From NCBI GenBank assembly GCA_963511305.1, contig CAUPIJ010000005.1, positions 1 through 64,000 of the forward strand: 64,000 bases of DNA, written 5' to 3'. This document shows, one piece after another, positions 7,336 to 16,803 of this stretch; within the stretch, counting starts at the first letter, position 1, and each line of letters starts with the position of its first letter. Below the pieces are notes generated by a model. It was not told where the DNA came from. It saw only the letters and a program-made list of their open reading frames with translations, and made no database searches. The DNA comes from Propionimicrobium sp963511305 (GTDB lineage Bacteria; Actinomycetota; Actinomycetes; Propionibacteriales; Propionibacteriaceae). The translations under genes were made by a program, and so were the position numbers.

Positions 7336-9762
7336 TTAGTTGTTTTTGGCCTTGTTCTTGCCGCTCCTCGAGTTCCGCTTGCCGTGGCGCACTCCGCCGT
7401 CGGCAGGAGCCTGCGAAGCAACCGGGGTGTCGAAGCGGTGATAGCCGCGTCCCCCACAAGATTCGCACTCGGTGGTGAACGCCTCGGCGAGGCCGGTGCC
7501 GATGCGTTTCCTAGTCATCTGCACTAGGCCAAGGCTCGTGACCTCGGAAACCTGATGCCTGGTGCGATCCCTGCTCAGGCACTCGATCAGGCGACGCAGC
7601 AGCAGATCGCGGTTGGCAGGCAGAACCATATCGATGAAGTCGATCACGATAATACCGCCGAGATCGCGCAGTCTGAGCTGGCGAACGATCTCTTCAGCGG
7701 CCTCCAGGTTGTTCTTCGTGACCGTCTCCTCGAGGTTGCCGCCACTACCTGTGAACTTACCTGTGTTGACGTCGATGACGGTCATGGCCTCGGTGCGGTC
7801 GATAACCAGGGAGCCTCCGGAAGGCAGGAAGACCTTGCGCTCGAGCGCCTTAGAGATCTGCTCATCGATGCGATACGTGGCGAAGAGGTCACCCTGCTCG
7901 GCGTCCCACTTCTTCAGCCTGTCGGACAGCTGCGGGGCGATCATCTCGACGTACTGCGATACGGAGTCCCAAGCGTCGTTCTGCCCGCCCGCACCGGCGA
8001 TGATTAGCTCTTCGAAATCCTCCGTGAAGATATCGCGGATGGTCCGGAGCGTAAGATCCGGCTCGGCGTATAGCTGCGCCGGCGCGCCGCCCCGTTTGGC
8101 CTTCTTCTCGATAACCTCCCACTGGGCTTTCAGGCGATCGATGTCGTGAGACAGATTCTCTTCCGTCGCGCCTTCGGCTGCTGTACGGACGATGACCGAG
8201 GCGTTATCACCGAGATTCTCGTCGAGAATCTTCTTGAGCCTCGAACGCTCTGTATCGGGCAGCTTTCGACTGATGCCCGAAAGGTGCCCATTCGGGGAAT
8301 AAACGACGTAGCGGCCCGGCAGAGAAATGTGGCCGGTAAGTCGAGCTCCCTTAGCCCCCACGGGATCCTTGCTCACCTGGACGATAACGGTGTCTCCGGA
8401 CTTGAAGACCTGCTCGACCTGGCGCTTGTCAGAGGCCACCTCGAAGGCGTCCCAGTTAACCTCGCCCGCATACAAAACGGCGTTGCGGCCGCGGCCGATG
8501 TCAATGAAGATCGCCTCCATGCTCGGCAGCACGTTCTGCACGCGGCCGAGATAGATGTTGCCGATCAGGCTGGTCGAATTCTTACGGTCTACGTAATGCT
8601 CGACGAACATATTGTCCTCAAGGACGGCCAGCTGGGTGAAGTCCTCGCTCTGTCTGATCACCATCTTGCGGCTGACGTTCTCGCGCCTGGCCAAAAACTC
8701 GGCCTCGGTTAGAATCGGCGCGCGACGACGCTGGGTGCGCCCTTCACGCCTGCGCTGACGCTTGGCCTCAAGGCGAGTCGAACCCTCAATGCTGGTGATC
8801 TCATCGCTAACGGCACGCGAGCGTGGCTGGCGAATCGCTATGGCGGTGCCATCGTCCGAAGAGCTGCCGCCGCGGCGCCTACGCCGGCGCCTGCGAGTGG
8901 TTCCCGAAGTATGTTCGTCTTTGTCCTCGAAGCCGTCAGCTTCGGACTTCGCCTCCGGTGCCTCTTCAGTGGCTTCGGCGTCTTCTTCGTTCGAGTTACT
9001 TTGACGACGCCTACCACCGCGTCGCCTACGTCGACGGGATCCAGACGAAGTTTCGCTCTTGTTGGAATCCTCTGCTTCCGATGAGCTCTCTTCTGACCCG
9101 GAGGCATCCTTCTGCTGGTTTGTGTGCTGAGCCTTCTTCTTAGACGTCTTCTTAGCCGGCTCTGTCTCCTCTGATTTGCCGGCGATAGAAGCGGTGAGAT
9201 CAGCTAGCGCGGCTTCCTTGTTGATTTCACCCTGTTCGCTAGCAGGCTTCCGCTCAGCGCCGCCCCGACTGTTCTTCTTAGTGCCGAGAACCTCATCGAG
9301 CTTCGCCTCCAAATCGGGGCTCGGTTCCGATTCGGCTGTGGGCTTTCTTCTGCGGCGACGAGACTGCGTCTCGGCCTTGACGTTCTTATCGTCGGAGTTT
9401 TCGCGCTCAGGCTTCTGCTCTGGTTCGACACCGGCTTTAGCTTTTTCGCTGGGCTCTCCGGCCAGCGATTCGGCTTTCGCCTCGTCTGACACGGTCTTCG
9501 GATTGTTGCTGGATCTGCGACGACGAGCAGGACGGCGGCGCTGGCTATCGCTCGATGCCTCTTCCTTCTTCTCGGAAGCGTCAGATTTTTCAGCAGGTGC
9601 TTCTGCTTTTTCTGCGGAATTATTGGCTTTTTTAGTATTAGCCGCCTGTTTAGGCGGGCCTGCCGGTCGGCTTGCAGCCCTGCGCCCGCTGGGCGGACGG
9701 GGCAAACCGGAATCCTGCGAAACTTCAGGTTCATGGACGGCATTATCAAGTTTTTCAGCCAT
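7336..9762 (-). CDS. rne: Ribonuclease E/G with long basic N-terminal extension
   Basis: The 808-residue endoribonuclease starts its conserved region near residue 365. It has an S1 RNA-binding domain (MFVEHYVDRKNSTSLIGNIYLGRVQNVLPSMEAIFIDIG), the catalytic DNase-I-like block with the two metal-binding aspartates (TVIDVNTGKFTG and IIVIDFIDM) and the Zn-link cysteines (ECESCGGRGY). The first 340 residues are low complexity, acidic/basic, with runs such as SRRRRRRGGRRR. This matches actinobacterial RNase E, where the degradosome scaffold lies N-terminal; only about 25 residues follow the Zn-link. Start ATG 9762 has AAGGAG 8 nt upstream; codons upstream of it in frame lack a ribosome site. It initiates mRNA decay and rRNA processing. 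Confidence 0.95.
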   Translation of the reverse strand: MAEKLDNAVHEPEVSQDSGLPRPPSGRRAASRPAGPPKQAANTKKANNSAEKAEAPAEKSDASEKKEEASSDSQRRRPARRRRSSNNPKTVSDEAKAESLAGEPSEKAKAGVEPEQKPERENSDDKNVKAETQSRRRRRKPTAESEPSPDLEAKLDEVLGTKKNSRGGAERKPASEQGEINKEAALADLTASIAGKSEETEPAKKTSKKKAQHTNQQKDASGSEESSSEAEDSNKSETSSGSRRRRRRGGRRRQSNSNEEDAEATEEAPEAKSEADGFEDKDEHTSGTTRRRRRRRRGGSSSDDGTAIAIRQPRSRAVSDEITSIEGSTRLEAKRQRRREGRTQRRRAPILTEAEFLARRENVSRKMVIRQSEDFTQLAVLEDNMFVEHYVDRKNSTSLIGNIYLGRVQNVLPSMEAIFIDIGRGRNAVLYAGEVNWDAFEVASDKRQVEQVFKSGDTVIVQVSKDPVGAKGARLTGHISLPGRYVVYSPNGHLSGISRKLPDTERSRLKKILDENLGDNASVIVRTAAEGATEENLSHDIDRLKAQWEVIEKKAKRGGAPAQLYAEPDLTLRTIRDIFTEDFEELIIAGAGGQNDAWDSVSQYVEMIAPQLSDRLKKWDAEQGDLFATYRIDEQISKALERKVFLPSGGSLVIDRTEAMTVIDVNTGKFTGSGGNLEETVTKNNLEAAEEIVRQLRLRDLGGIIVIDFIDMVLPANRDLLLRRLIECLSRDRTRHQVSEVTSLGLVQMTRKRIGTGLAEAFTTECESCGGRGYHRFDTPVASQAPADGGVRHGKRNSRSGKNKAKNN

Positions 9763-9992
9763 GCATGGCTCCTTAACGCACATCACGTGCGAGGTCGTGG
9801 CGTCTGTTAGACGCAAAAAGCTGTTGGCCCGCGGCTTTCGCATCTTTTGGCGCTCGAGACCTTCAGACCTGCGCGGCCTGTGATCTTGGCGACGTGTGCC
9901 CGGGACTCAGACGAATCACCAAGACTCAGTCAGCAACAACTGAATCAGCGGATTCGCAGCTGTAAGCATCTCGGGGTGCGGATACCTGCGGT

Positions 9993-10011
9993 TCGTGCCA
10001 GGCTGGCACGA
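9993..10011. promoter_or_regulatory. Perfect 9-bp palindrome upstream of rne
   Basis: TCGTGCCAG-G-CTGGCACGA is a perfect inverted repeat with a 1-nt spacer, 231 nt upstream of the rne start and 46 nt past the stop of the preceding radical-SAM gene. The short spacer fits a dimeric repressor site better than a terminator. The cognate regulator is unknown. Confidence 0.4.
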
Positions 10012-10056
10012 GTGCCTAAGAACAATTATTGCATATCTGGCTAAATAGACCACAAA

Positions 10057-10761
10057 TTATGCCAGCGGGTCGCCAATTTGATGTCCGTCTAACAGCGGCC
10101 CCTGGCTCAACCGGTCAAATAACACATCGGGCAATTCGAACAGCTGCGGATTAATCGAAATTAGTGCCCTCACGATGTCATCGGGCCTGACGAGCGGCAC
10201 TACGTGCTTGAGCAGCACCCTCATGCCGAGAGGAAAGATCTGCAGTTCGAGTGCCGCCTGGCGGGTATCGAAGGTGCGATCCCCCTTCTTGGCCTTTCTG
10301 GTCACCAAGACCTCGTCTCGTTCCAGAAATTCTGCAATCGCAGCCTGCAATGCGCGACGATCCGTTTCTTCTGGAACCTTGCACATCCAGATCGAGGCGG
10401 CCATCTTGTCCTGCAGTTTGCCGCCAGGCGCCTCGACCGCCTGCAGAACCCTGAAGTCCCTGGGCAACGAATCGTTTAGCGCTTCGATTAACTTCTCAGG
10501 AATGACCTTTTCGGCCAGCGCTATCTCGAGATATTCGGCCTCGCTCGCTGCTCCGGTTGGCACTGCCTGGGCATAGGAGATCCTGGGGTGTGGATGAAAG
10601 CCGGAAGAATAGGCCATCGGGACACCCGCTCTTCTCAGCGCACGCTGGAATACCCTGCTGAAATCGCGATGACTAGCGAACCTGGCCACGCTGCGCTTCG
10701 CATAGCGCAGCCAGAGCCTCTGCACCGGAGGCGGGCTCTGCGGCGGCTGAATGTCACTCAT
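10057..10761 (-). CDS. TIGR03936-family radical-SAM-associated protein
   Basis: The 234-residue protein matches the DUF2344/TIGR03936 family: RLWLRYAKRSVARFASHRDFSRVFQRALRRAGVPMAYSSGFHPHPRISYAQAVPTGAASEAEYLEI. It has no cysteine cluster of its own. In most bacteria it is encoded next to, or fused with, the TIGR03960 radical SAM protein, as here, where the two reading frames overlap by 4 nt (ATGA). The molecular role is not established; conservation beside rne/rplU suggests RNA or ribosome modification, which is inference. Confidence 0.88.
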   Translation of the reverse strand: MSDIQPPQSPPPVQRLWLRYAKRSVARFASHRDFSRVFQRALRRAGVPMAYSSGFHPHPRISYAQAVPTGAASEAEYLEIALAEKVIPEKLIEALNDSLPRDFRVLQAVEAPGGKLQDKMAASIWMCKVPEETDRRALQAAIAEFLERDEVLVTRKAKKGDRTFDTRQAALELQIFPLGMRVLLKHVVPLVRPDDIVRALISINPQLFELPDVLFDRLSQGPLLDGHQIGDPLA

Positions 10762-12731
10762 CCCGCCCCCAGACCGCTGCTAACCAAAACTATCGGTAAG
10801 AGCTTCTTGCCCGTCGCGCCGAAGTCCAGATCAACGCCCAGCTCCATGCAGACACCGCAGTCGTTGCAATCGCTCCACCTGCAGTCGGGCAGCGACTCTG
10901 CCTCCAGCGATTCCTGATAGTCATCCCAGAGCCAACCCCTGTCCAAACCCGAGTTGAGATGTTCCCAGGGCAGCACCTCGATCTCCTCGCGTTCCCTGGT
11001 GGTGTACCAGGCGATATCGACGCCAAACTTGCTTAGTTCTTCCTCCGCCACCCCAACCCAGCGGTCGAAATCGAAGTGCTCGCGCCAGCCGTCGAATTTA
11101 CCGCCGGCTCGCCAAACTGCTTCAATGACCTGCCCGACCCTGCGGTCTCCCCTAGCCAGCAGACCCTCAATCAGACCCGGATTGCCGTCTGAGAACCTGA
11201 TGGTGATGGCCCGACCACATTCCTTGTCGGCAATCACTAGGTCTTTTAGCATCGCGAGGCGCTCGTTGGTGATCTCAGGGTGCGTCTGCCCAACCCATTG
11301 GAACGAGGTGTGCGACTTCGGCACGAACGCACCCACGCTGATCGTGCATCTCACGTCCTTGCGTCCCCTGGCCTCTCGCCCGGCCTTGATCACGTCGTGA
11401 GCCATTAAAGCGATCTGCGCGACGTCCTCGTCAGTCTCGGTGGGCAGACCGACCATGAAATAGAGCTTCACGTTCTGCCAACCGCTGGCAAAGGCTGCGG
11501 TCACCGTGGCGATCAGGTCTTCCTCGGAGACGTTCTTGTTGATCACGGCACGCATCCGCTCAGAACCACCCTCGGGCGCGAATGTCAGGCCGGAGCGACG
11601 GCCGCCGCGCGATAGCTCTTCCGCCAGATCGATGTTGAACGCGTCCACCCGAGTGCTAGGGATGGACAGCGAAATCTGACTATCGGCGTATCTGTCCGCG
11701 AGCTGGTGCGCCAGCGGCCCGATCTCGGAGTGATCCGCACTAGAAAGCGAGAGCAGCCCAACCTCGTCGAGTCCGGTCGCCTTAAGCCCGGTATCGATCA
11801 TCTGACCGATCGTCTGCAGGCTACGCTCCCGCACCGGACGGGTGATCATGCCCGCCTGGCAGAAGCGACAACCGCGCGTGCAGCCGCGAAAAATCTCGGC
11901 CGAATAGCGCTCGTGAATGGTCTGCGCGACTGGAACCAGCGGTGCCTTGGGGTAGGGCCAGTCGTCGAGGTTGGTGAGCACCCACTTTTCCACCTCGTAG
12001 GGAACACCATCGCGGTTGGGAGAGACCTTCGCGATCGAGAACGGAACCAGCCCATCCGCCCCCTCATAGGTGACGTCATAGAACCTGGGAACGTAGAACT
12101 TTCCGGTCTGCGCGGCACTCAGCAGCAGGCCGTCTCTGTCGTCCGGGCAGCCCGCCATCCGCCAATCGTCGACCAGCCGGGTGAACTCGAGCACAGCCTC
12201 CTCGCCGTCGCCCATCGCCACCACGTCTAGATAGTCGGCCAGCGGCTCGGGGTTGAACGAGCAATGCCCGCCTGCGATGACGAACGGATCAGCCATCGTG
12301 CGGTCGGCGCTGTGCAGCGGAATCTGGGCTAGATCCAGCGCCTCTAAAACATTGGTGTAGCCCATCTCGGTCGACAAGCTAACGCCCAGAACGTCGTAGC
12401 TCCTGACCGGGCGGTGGCTCTCCCAGGTGAACTGGGTCAATCCGCGATCGCGCATCAGATCGGCAAGATCTGGCCATACCGAGAAAGTTCGTTCCGCGCT
12501 GGCGTAGTCAAGCTCATTAATTAGCTCGTAAAGGATAGCCAGCCCCTGGTTAGGCTGTCCGACGGAATAGGCGTCCGGATACATCAAGACCCAGTGGACA
12601 CGGACCCCGTCCCACGGTTTAGAGATGCTATTGATCTCTTCGCCAACATATTGGACGGGTTCTTGCACCCTGTTCAACAGCACCTCGAGTTTGTCCCAGT
12701 AGGACAACGGCTGCGGTCTAATCGTCATCAA
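10758..12731 (-). CDS. TIGR03960-family B12-binding radical SAM protein
   Basis: The 657-residue protein has an N-terminal region with B12-binding-like fold (residues about 40-190, MYPDAYSVGQPNQGLAILYEL and SLSTEMGYTNVLEAL), then a radical SAM core with the [4Fe-4S] motif FRGCTRGCRFCQAGM near residue 285 and LTFAPEGGSERMRAVINK further on. The C-terminus carries a further cysteine set (CRWSDCNDCGVC). It starts the pair with the TIGR03936 protein. Family members have no settled substrate; the architecture suggests a methylation or methylthiolation-like modification. Confidence 0.9.
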   Translation of the reverse strand: MMTIRPQPLSYWDKLEVLLNRVQEPVQYVGEEINSISKPWDGVRVHWVLMYPDAYSVGQPNQGLAILYELINELDYASAERTFSVWPDLADLMRDRGLTQFTWESHRPVRSYDVLGVSLSTEMGYTNVLEALDLAQIPLHSADRTMADPFVIAGGHCSFNPEPLADYLDVVAMGDGEEAVLEFTRLVDDWRMAGCPDDRDGLLLSAAQTGKFYVPRFYDVTYEGADGLVPFSIAKVSPNRDGVPYEVEKWVLTNLDDWPYPKAPLVPVAQTIHERYSAEIFRGCTRGCRFCQAGMITRPVRERSLQTIGQMIDTGLKATGLDEVGLLSLSSADHSEIGPLAHQLADRYADSQISLSIPSTRVDAFNIDLAEELSRGGRRSGLTFAPEGGSERMRAVINKNVSEEDLIATVTAAFASGWQNVKLYFMVGLPTETDEDVAQIALMAHDVIKAGREARGRKDVRCTISVGAFVPKSHTSFQWVGQTHPEITNERLAMLKDLVIADKECGRAITIRFSDGNPGLIEGLLARGDRRVGQVIEAVWRAGGKFDGWREHFDFDRWVGVAEEELSKFGVDIAWYTTREREEIEVLPWEHLNSGLDRGWLWDDYQESLEAESLPDCRWSDCNDCGVCMELGVDLDFGATGKKLLPIVLVSSGLGAG

Positions 12732-12752
12732 TCACTCTGCTCAGGATTATTG

Positions 12753-13901
12753 CTAGGCGCTAGGATTGCTCTCCCCTGCCCCTTCATCGTCTGGAAATCT
12801 TGGTGCATGCTGCGTTGGGAGCGCACCGTCGGGGATCGCATCGGCATAGTTTTCCTCCCCCTTCGACACGATCTGAACCCCTAGCTTATTAGCGGCGAAC
12901 AAGATCAGCAGCATACCGATGAGAGGCGCGGCCATCTGAATCAGAGCCGTCGGGTCTGCAACACCGGCAGACCTATCAAGAAGGCCTTCGGTATCTCCGA
13001 AAGGCAAGACGCTCATCGCGGTGATGTTATTCACGACGTGCATCGCGATCGCTGCCTCCAGGCCGCCGGTACGCCAAGCGAGCACGCACGCGATGACTCC
13101 GAACAGGAAATAGAAAGAGTTGAGCCAGATATCGGATGCCGCGTGAGCCGCCATAAATAGCAGCGACGAGATGATAATTCCGAGGAGAGCGCCAGCTGGA
13201 ACGCCGAGAATCCGTTTGTCGGGCTTTATAAAGCTAGCCACCGACCTGTTAATCAGACCCCTGAAGCCGAATTCCTCGCCCGCGCATTGCAGCGGTGTGG
13301 TTAACAGAATTATGGCGATGAATATCACGGTTTCGTTGTTCACCGCGAGCCCGTCGAACTGGCTGGGTTCGACCAGCCAAGAGGCGAACATCATCAACAA
13401 CCAAATCGGCAGCAGGATAGCCAGGCAGATCGCCAACCACTTCCAGCGCAGCCCTCCTGCGACGGACGACAAGAACCGACCCTTTTGGCCGAAAAACAGC
13501 CTGCCCATCAGCATCGAGATGGGGATGAACGCAGCCAGGGAGAGGTTCGTGCAGACGAAGAGCATCGGGGTCATCTCCAGATCGGCCATCGAGGTGATCT
13601 TGGTGACGTCCTGGCGCCCGGAAACGTGGTCGACGACGATAGCTATGATCGCGGCGATCGTCGAAATGACGAAAAAAGATACCGCACCCACCGCGATCGT
13701 GACTAGCGGACGCCACGCCCGCCAATTCGGGGCCCGCCAAAACTTAGGATAGCTAGCCGGGGATTCTGGATAGGCACTCTGCTTCTGCTGCATGACGGTG
13801 AGACCAGCGCCATACGTGTCGTTTGGGATGTAGCCACGGGCAGGCGGCTGGGGTGTAGGAAAGCTAGGTGGAACCCAATTAGGGTTGACGTTTTCCGCCA
13901 T
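12753..13901 (-). CDS. CPBP-family intramembrane glutamic protease
   Basis: The 382-residue protein has a proline-rich cytosolic N-terminus (about 60 residues) and about eight hydrophobic segments. The Abi/CPBP motif 1 is CAGEEFGFRGLINR (EExxxR), and motif 2 histidines are in SLLFMAAHAASDIWL and AIAMHVVNN. These proteins relate to eukaryotic Rce1 and bacterial immunity/processing proteases; the substrate is unknown. ATG 13901 is chosen for its AGAGAGG site; a GTG seven codons upstream lacks one. It lies 29 nt downstream of folC and may be cotranscribed. Confidence 0.87.
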   Translation of the reverse strand: MAENVNPNWVPPSFPTPQPPARGYIPNDTYGAGLTVMQQKQSAYPESPASYPKFWRAPNWRAWRPLVTIAVGAVSFFVISTIAAIIAIVVDHVSGRQDVTKITSMADLEMTPMLFVCTNLSLAAFIPISMLMGRLFFGQKGRFLSSVAGGLRWKWLAICLAILLPIWLLMMFASWLVEPSQFDGLAVNNETVIFIAIILLTTPLQCAGEEFGFRGLINRSVASFIKPDKRILGVPAGALLGIIISSLLFMAAHAASDIWLNSFYFLFGVIACVLAWRTGGLEAAIAMHVVNNITAMSVLPFGDTEGLLDRSAGVADPTALIQMAAPLIGMLLILFAANKLGVQIVSKGEENYADAIPDGALPTQHAPRFPDDEGAGESNPSA

Positions 13902-13929
13902 GATCGACCTCTCTGTTAGCACCTACCGA

Positions 13930-15324
13930 CTACTGTAATTCGTCCTCAGAGTGGGCTAAACCAACCTGCCACGAAGTCGGATCTGTTTCCTCTTTAACCA
14001 ACCGGGGCCTGAGCAAACCAGCCAGATAGACCGAGCCGAGGATCAATACCAGGTAGTCCTCCCCACGCGTCTCGGCAATCGCCATTGCCATCGCTAACGC
14101 CTCCTCCGGGCGCGCGGCCTGCTGCACCCGATCAGCGCCGAATGCTCCGGCCGCCTGCTCCGCGAATTCCTCGACGGAGTCAGCGCGCGGATTATCTGGC
14201 ACCGTGGTCGAGACCAGGATGTCGACCTCGTCGGCGAGCATCTGCAACACGCTGTCGGTCTGCTTGTCGGACATCATCGCGGCCAAACAGACGATCCGAT
14301 GGTCAGGGAACGCCTCGCGCAGCCCGGCGAGGGTAGCGGCAACCCCGTGTGGATTGTGTGCGGTATCCAGCACGACCGTCGGTTCGGAATTAACCAGCTC
14401 TAGCCTGGCCGGTGCTTTCACCTGCCCCAGCCCCTCGACGACGATTTCCGGGTTCAGCGGCTTGCCGCCCTGGAAGGCCTCGACAGCAGCGACAGCGAGC
14501 GCCGCGTTGTGGGCCATGTGCGAACCGAAAAGCGGCAAGAAGATGTCACCGATCGGGCCGCCTGTGGTGTCGATGCGGATAAGCTGGCCACCTACTCCGG
14601 GTTGCCTGTCCAGCAGGCCGAAGTCTATGCCTTCGCGCTTCATCTGGGCACCGACGTCAACGGATCTCTTGGTCAGCACCGCTGCGGCCTCAGGCTTTTG
14701 ACCAGCCAGAACGGCTACCGAACCATGCTTGATAATGCCCGACTTCTCGTCGGCGATCTCTGCCAAGGTATCGCCGAGCAGATGCATGTGGTCAAGCGCG
14801 ATGGGACCAACCACAGAAACCTTCGCGTCTGCGACGCTAGTTGCGTCCCATTTGCCGCCCATACCGACCTCCATGATCGCGACGTCGACGGGAGCGTCGG
14901 CGAAGGCGGCGTAAGCCATTGCTGTGATCACCTCAAAGAAGGTCATCTTCACCCCGCCGATGAGCTGATCATCGACAATCTGTACCAGCGGCTTAATCTC
15001 TTCGTAGAGGTCATCGAATGTTTCAGCGCTGATCGGTTGTCCGTCGACGCAGATCCGCTCGCGGACGTCCACCAGATGAGGGCTGGAGAATCTTCCGGTT
15101 CGCAGCCCCATAGCTCGAATCAGCGAGTCGATCATGATTGCCGTCGAGCCCTTGCCGTTAGTTCCGGTGATCTGGATTACCGGGCAGGCGTCCTGCGGAT
15201 TCCCTAATAGGTCGCAGAGCGCCTTGACCCGCTCGAGCGACGGCTGCGGGTGGGATTCCGGCCACCGGTCAATCAGTTCTTGGGAGAGTTCTTCGTGTCT
15301 GGTTTCTTGCTGGGTCGTCACCAT
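13930..15324 (-). CDS. folC: Bifunctional folylpolyglutamate/dihydrofolate synthase FolC
   Basis: The 464-residue Mur-ligase-superfamily enzyme adds glutamate to dihydropteroate and folates. The P-loop is QITGTNGKGSTAIMIDSL; TGRFSSPHLVDVRERI, MEVGMGGKWDATS and VVLDTAHNPHG are family signatures. Length is normal. It is divergent from the MauE-like gene at 15393 with only 68 nt between, so both promoters share that gap. Confidence 0.95.
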   Translation of the reverse strand: MVTTQQETRHEELSQELIDRWPESHPQPSLERVKALCDLLGNPQDACPVIQITGTNGKGSTAIMIDSLIRAMGLRTGRFSSPHLVDVRERICVDGQPISAETFDDLYEEIKPLVQIVDDQLIGGVKMTFFEVITAMAYAAFADAPVDVAIMEVGMGGKWDATSVADAKVSVVGPIALDHMHLLGDTLAEIADEKSGIIKHGSVAVLAGQKPEAAAVLTKRSVDVGAQMKREGIDFGLLDRQPGVGGQLIRIDTTGGPIGDIFLPLFGSHMAHNAALAVAAVEAFQGGKPLNPEIVVEGLGQVKAPARLELVNSEPTVVLDTAHNPHGVAATLAGLREAFPDHRIVCLAAMMSDKQTDSVLQMLADEVDILVSTTVPDNPRADSVEEFAEQAAGAFGADRVQQAARPEEALAMAMAIAETRGEDYLVLILGSVYLAGLLRPRLVKEETDPTSWQVGLAHSEDELQ

Positions 15325-15392
15325 GTCGAGGTTACGCCATCATCTTCAAAACCCTAAGGAATGGTTAGCTAAAGCTGTTCGTGTGATCCCGT

Positions 15393-15911
15393 ATGCTTGC
15401 CAGCATGGACAGGAGTTGGAAGAACTGGCTTGGCCTCGCCGCCAGGCTCATCTTGGGCGTCTCTCTTGCCTGGGCGGGCCTGACGAAGGTGGGTCGGCTG
15501 TCGGCGAACGTCGATCAGGTTCAGCTATACGAGCTGCCTATCCCCGGTTGGATGGAGGTTGCTGTTGGCTATGTTCAGCCACCTCTAGAGATCATCGTCG
15601 GGCTACTTTTGATCGTTGGCCTATTCACCAGGTTCAACGCGATACTCGGCACGCTGGCGATGGCGGTTTTTATTGCTGGCATCACTTGGGCATGGTCCAT
15701 GGGGCTGTCCATTGATTGCGGCTGCTTCACCGACGGCGGTGTGCTTGCAGAGGGCGAGCAGCACAAATACCTAGAAGATATCTTGCGCGACGTTTTCTTT
15801 ATGGCAGCTGGGATCTGGTTGATAATCAGGCCCTCCTCGGCGTTGAGCCTCGACAACTATCTTTTCAGCACGGATGCCGATTATTCGCAATCCAGCGAGC
15901 TTGACGACTAA
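15393..15911 (+). CDS. MauE/DoxX-family redox-associated membrane protein
   Basis: The 172-residue protein has four predicted membrane helices (residues about 15-35, 55-80, 85-110, 135-155). It carries ARLILGVSLAWAGLTKV typical of DoxX/MauE and a conserved cysteine pair in SIDCGCFTDGG. MauE-like proteins support electron transfer or disulfide chemistry of exported proteins. It precedes a membrane-anchored thioredoxin-fold protein by 36 nt, so the two probably form an oxidoreductase pair. Start could be ATG 15393 or ATG 15405; neither has a clear ribosome site, so a leaderless transcript is possible. Confidence 0.85.
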   Translation: MLASMDRSWKNWLGLAARLILGVSLAWAGLTKVGRLSANVDQVQLYELPIPGWMEVAVGYVQPPLEIIVGLLLIVGLFTRFNAILGTLAMAVFIAGITWAWSMGLSIDCGCFTDGGVLAEGEQHKYLEDILRDVFFMAAGIWLIIRPSSALSLDNYLFSTDADYSQSSELDD

Positions 15912-15947
15912 CCTGAGACAGTAACTCTTTCAATTTTAGGAACCTAG

Positions 15948-16769
15948 ATGAGCAAGAACAAGAAGAACCGTCAGCAAGGCTCCGGCTTGAGCAAGCGCGA
16001 GCAGCTTCGTCTGCGCCAGGAAGCAGAAGCACAGAAAGCTAAACGCCAGAAGGTCGTGGTCGTAGCCGTAATCGTAGTGGCGCTAGCTGTCTTGGTGACG
16101 CTTGGCGTTATCTTGTTCAACGCCTGGAGCGACGGCCAGAAAGCCGCTAAGCGCGGTGAGGGCGTCACGGCTTCGCAGGTGACTCCGAAGAACGTTTCGG
16201 ACAACGGCTACACCATCGCTTACGCCCAAGATTCCTGGGACAAGAGCAAGCCGCGGGTTACCGTCTTCATGGATCCTCAGTGCCCAGGCTGCGCTATCCA
16301 CGAGCAGATTCTTTCTTCTAAGTGGCAGGAGTTGGCCGACAACGGCGACATCCGCCTGGAATACCAGATGCTTCATGGCCTAGACCGCATGCTCGGCACC
16401 CAGTATTCGTTCCAGGGCGTCATCGGTATAACGTGCGCGGACAACCAGGATCACTTCGCGCAGTACGCCCTTGAGCTATTCAAAGCACAGCCAGAACACG
16501 AGGGCGACGGCTGGACACCAGAGCAGCTCCGCGTTGAGATCCCGACCGCTGCCGGACTATCTGGCCAGGCGCTGAGCGACTTCCAGAAGTGCTACGACGA
16601 AAAGGCAACTCACGATTTTGCGATGAAGATGCAAGACAACGTGCCGAGCATCCTCAAGGCGACGCCCTCCTACGTGGTTGATGGCAAGCTCGCCGAGTTC
16701 GACCCGACCACGGATTTCACTAGCGCCGAGACGCTGCTAGCCGCCGTCAATCGTGAGGCTAAAAAGTAA
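15948..16769 (+). CDS. Membrane-anchored DsbA-like thioredoxin-fold protein
   Basis: The 273-residue protein has a lysine-rich cytosolic tail, one membrane anchor (about residues 33-55, VVVVAVIVVALAVLVTLGVI) and an extracytoplasmic thioredoxin-fold domain with the active-site CPGC in VFMDPQCPGCAIHE and the cis-proline region KATPSYVVDGK. A second cysteine pair (ITCADN, QKCYDE) is typical of DsbA/DSBA-like domain_4 proteins of actinobacteria. It should form or shuffle disulfides in secreted proteins, with the MauE-like protein upstream as the likely redox partner (inference from order). Confidence 0.88.
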   Translation: MSKNKKNRQQGSGLSKREQLRLRQEAEAQKAKRQKVVVVAVIVVALAVLVTLGVILFNAWSDGQKAAKRGEGVTASQVTPKNVSDNGYTIAYAQDSWDKSKPRVTVFMDPQCPGCAIHEQILSSKWQELADNGDIRLEYQMLHGLDRMLGTQYSFQGVIGITCADNQDHFAQYALELFKAQPEHEGDGWTPEQLRVEIPTAAGLSGQALSDFQKCYDEKATHDFAMKMQDNVPSILKATPSYVVDGKLAEFDPTTDFTSAETLLAAVNREAKK

Positions 16770-16803
16770 ACCCTTAAATTAAGCGACCGATAGGATTAAT
16801 CGC

